DNA of 21,806 bases from a virus, in IMG/VR virus record IMGVR_UViG_3300031630_000039, positions 1 through 21,806 of that record, one strand, 5' to 3'. Made by a program: the position numbers and the translations under genes. Shown piece by piece: positions 21,378 to 21,806 of the stretch. The stretch's first letter is position 1, and every line of letters starts with the position of its first letter. The notes beneath the pieces are model-generated. The model saw only the letters and a list, made by a program, of their open reading frames with translations, searched no databases and was not told where the DNA came from.

Positions 21378-21806
21378 TTATACTGGTAACCTGGAATAGT
21401 AAATTGAACCAACCAATATACCAATAATTGCTACTATAGCAAGTGCAACTAAACCAATCATTTTTAAAGCATCCATAGTTTCTTTATGTTCTTTTGCTTT
21501 TTTTATTCGTAACTGTTTTTCGTGCTCTTTTTGTTCTTGGATTCGTCTTGCTCGTTCTTCTAAAATCTCTTTCCAGGTATCTGGACCAAATCTCATGTTT
21601 ATCATCATTGAAACTTCTTGCAGCTTTTCGGCAGCAATCTTTGCGTCAATAGTCTCGCTTGCAATGTGGCTCGTATCAAACTGTTCTCTAACACCTAGAC
21701 CTCTTTTACCACTTTTTTTATTGACTTCTTGGTGTCCTCTTAATAAACCATCAATTGCACTACCGATTTCACCTATGTCTTTACATGTATCGATATTTGA
21801 CTTGAT
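21378..21806 (-). CDS. C-terminal membrane-anchored coiled-coil protein (5' end outside window)
   Basis: The frame stays open from the right edge for 142 residues to a TAA at 21378. Although an ATG pair at 21608 could start a 76-residue protein, the upstream part reads as real protein: GLLRGHQEVNKKSGKRGLG, then REQFDTSHIASETIDAKIAAEKLQEV. The word EQFDTSxIASETIDAK is familiar to me from marine T4-like phage proteins. A long charged helix (EILEERARRIQEQKEHEKQL) follows, and one membrane segment (MIGLVALAIVAIIGILVG) lies near the C-terminus. It is a membrane-tethered protein of unknown role, with its soluble coiled coil probably in the cytoplasm. Confidence 0.75.
   Translation of the reverse strand: MKSNIDTCKDIGEIGSAIDGLLRGHQEVNKKSGKRGLGVREQFDTSHIASETIDAKIAAEKLQEVSMMINMRFGPDTWKEILEERARRIQEQKEHEKQLRIKKAKEHKETMDALKMIGLVALAIVAIIGILVGSIYYSRLPV

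Noticed and set aside
21378-21608. Independent 76-residue gene starting at 21608
   Set aside because: The frame stays open to the window edge with protein-like upstream sequence, so a larger gene is more likely.
1-21806. tRNA genes, CRISPR arrays, insertion sequences or an integrase with attachment sites
   Set aside because: I saw no cloverleaf, regularly spaced repeats, transposase or integrase motifs on either strand.

Overview
The window is a gene-dense, AT-rich stretch of a T4-like (Tevenvirinae-type) tailed phage genome, most likely from a marine host. The phage assignment rests on a UvsX recombinase, a gp41-type replicative helicase and a T4-type RNase H, together with ThyX, a RecB-like nuclease, DUF3310, a secreted SleB-type lysis enzyme and many tiny genes packed with ATGA or TAATG overlaps. 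Low GC, the style of the small proteins and a glutamine-type riboswitch point to a phage of marine picocyanobacteria or SAR11-like bacteria. No photosynthesis gene is present to decide between them.

Layout. Positions 1-7375 (+) hold replication and nucleotide metabolism: the end of an unidentified gene, uvsX, a cupin, two small genes, the gp41-type helicase, thyX, small membrane and unknown proteins, a possible PD-(D/E)XK nuclease and rnh. Positions 7458-9712 (+) hold a conserved phage protein, a short GTG-start gene, a RecB-type nuclease and an EF-hand membrane protein. Positions 9728-18163 (+) form a surface-sugar island of glycosyltransferases (GT8-like, GT9-like, two GT25, another GT-A type and a sialyltransferase-like protein), a DUF6165 protein, SAM methyltransferases, a sugar nucleotidyltransferase and, in its middle, a RuBisCO-superfamily protein. 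Positions 18271-20165 (+) hold a secreted peptidoglycan hydrolase, DUF3310 and a second methyltransferase of the island type. Positions 20172-20371 hold a T4-late-promoter-like box, a glutamine riboswitch and a 35-residue arginine-rich peptide gene. Positions 20368-21806 (-) hold five small genes, two of them probably exported or membrane-bound and one a cysteine-rich zinc-ribbon-like protein; the last runs off the window.

Control. Four near-identical promoters (TGTACA, exactly 17 bp, TATAAT with TGG just before it) and one variant sit in almost every real intergenic gap. Two of them share a further 43-bp upstream element starting with the palindrome core TTAACATGTT. No promoter of this class is visible between 7430 and 18207, so the nuclease genes and the whole sugar island may form one long transcript, perhaps helped by a late-type box before the RuBisCO-like gene.

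The most unusual items are the RuBisCO-like protein within a phage sugar operon, the late promoter-riboswitch-peptide unit, and the repeated promoter/upstream-element family.
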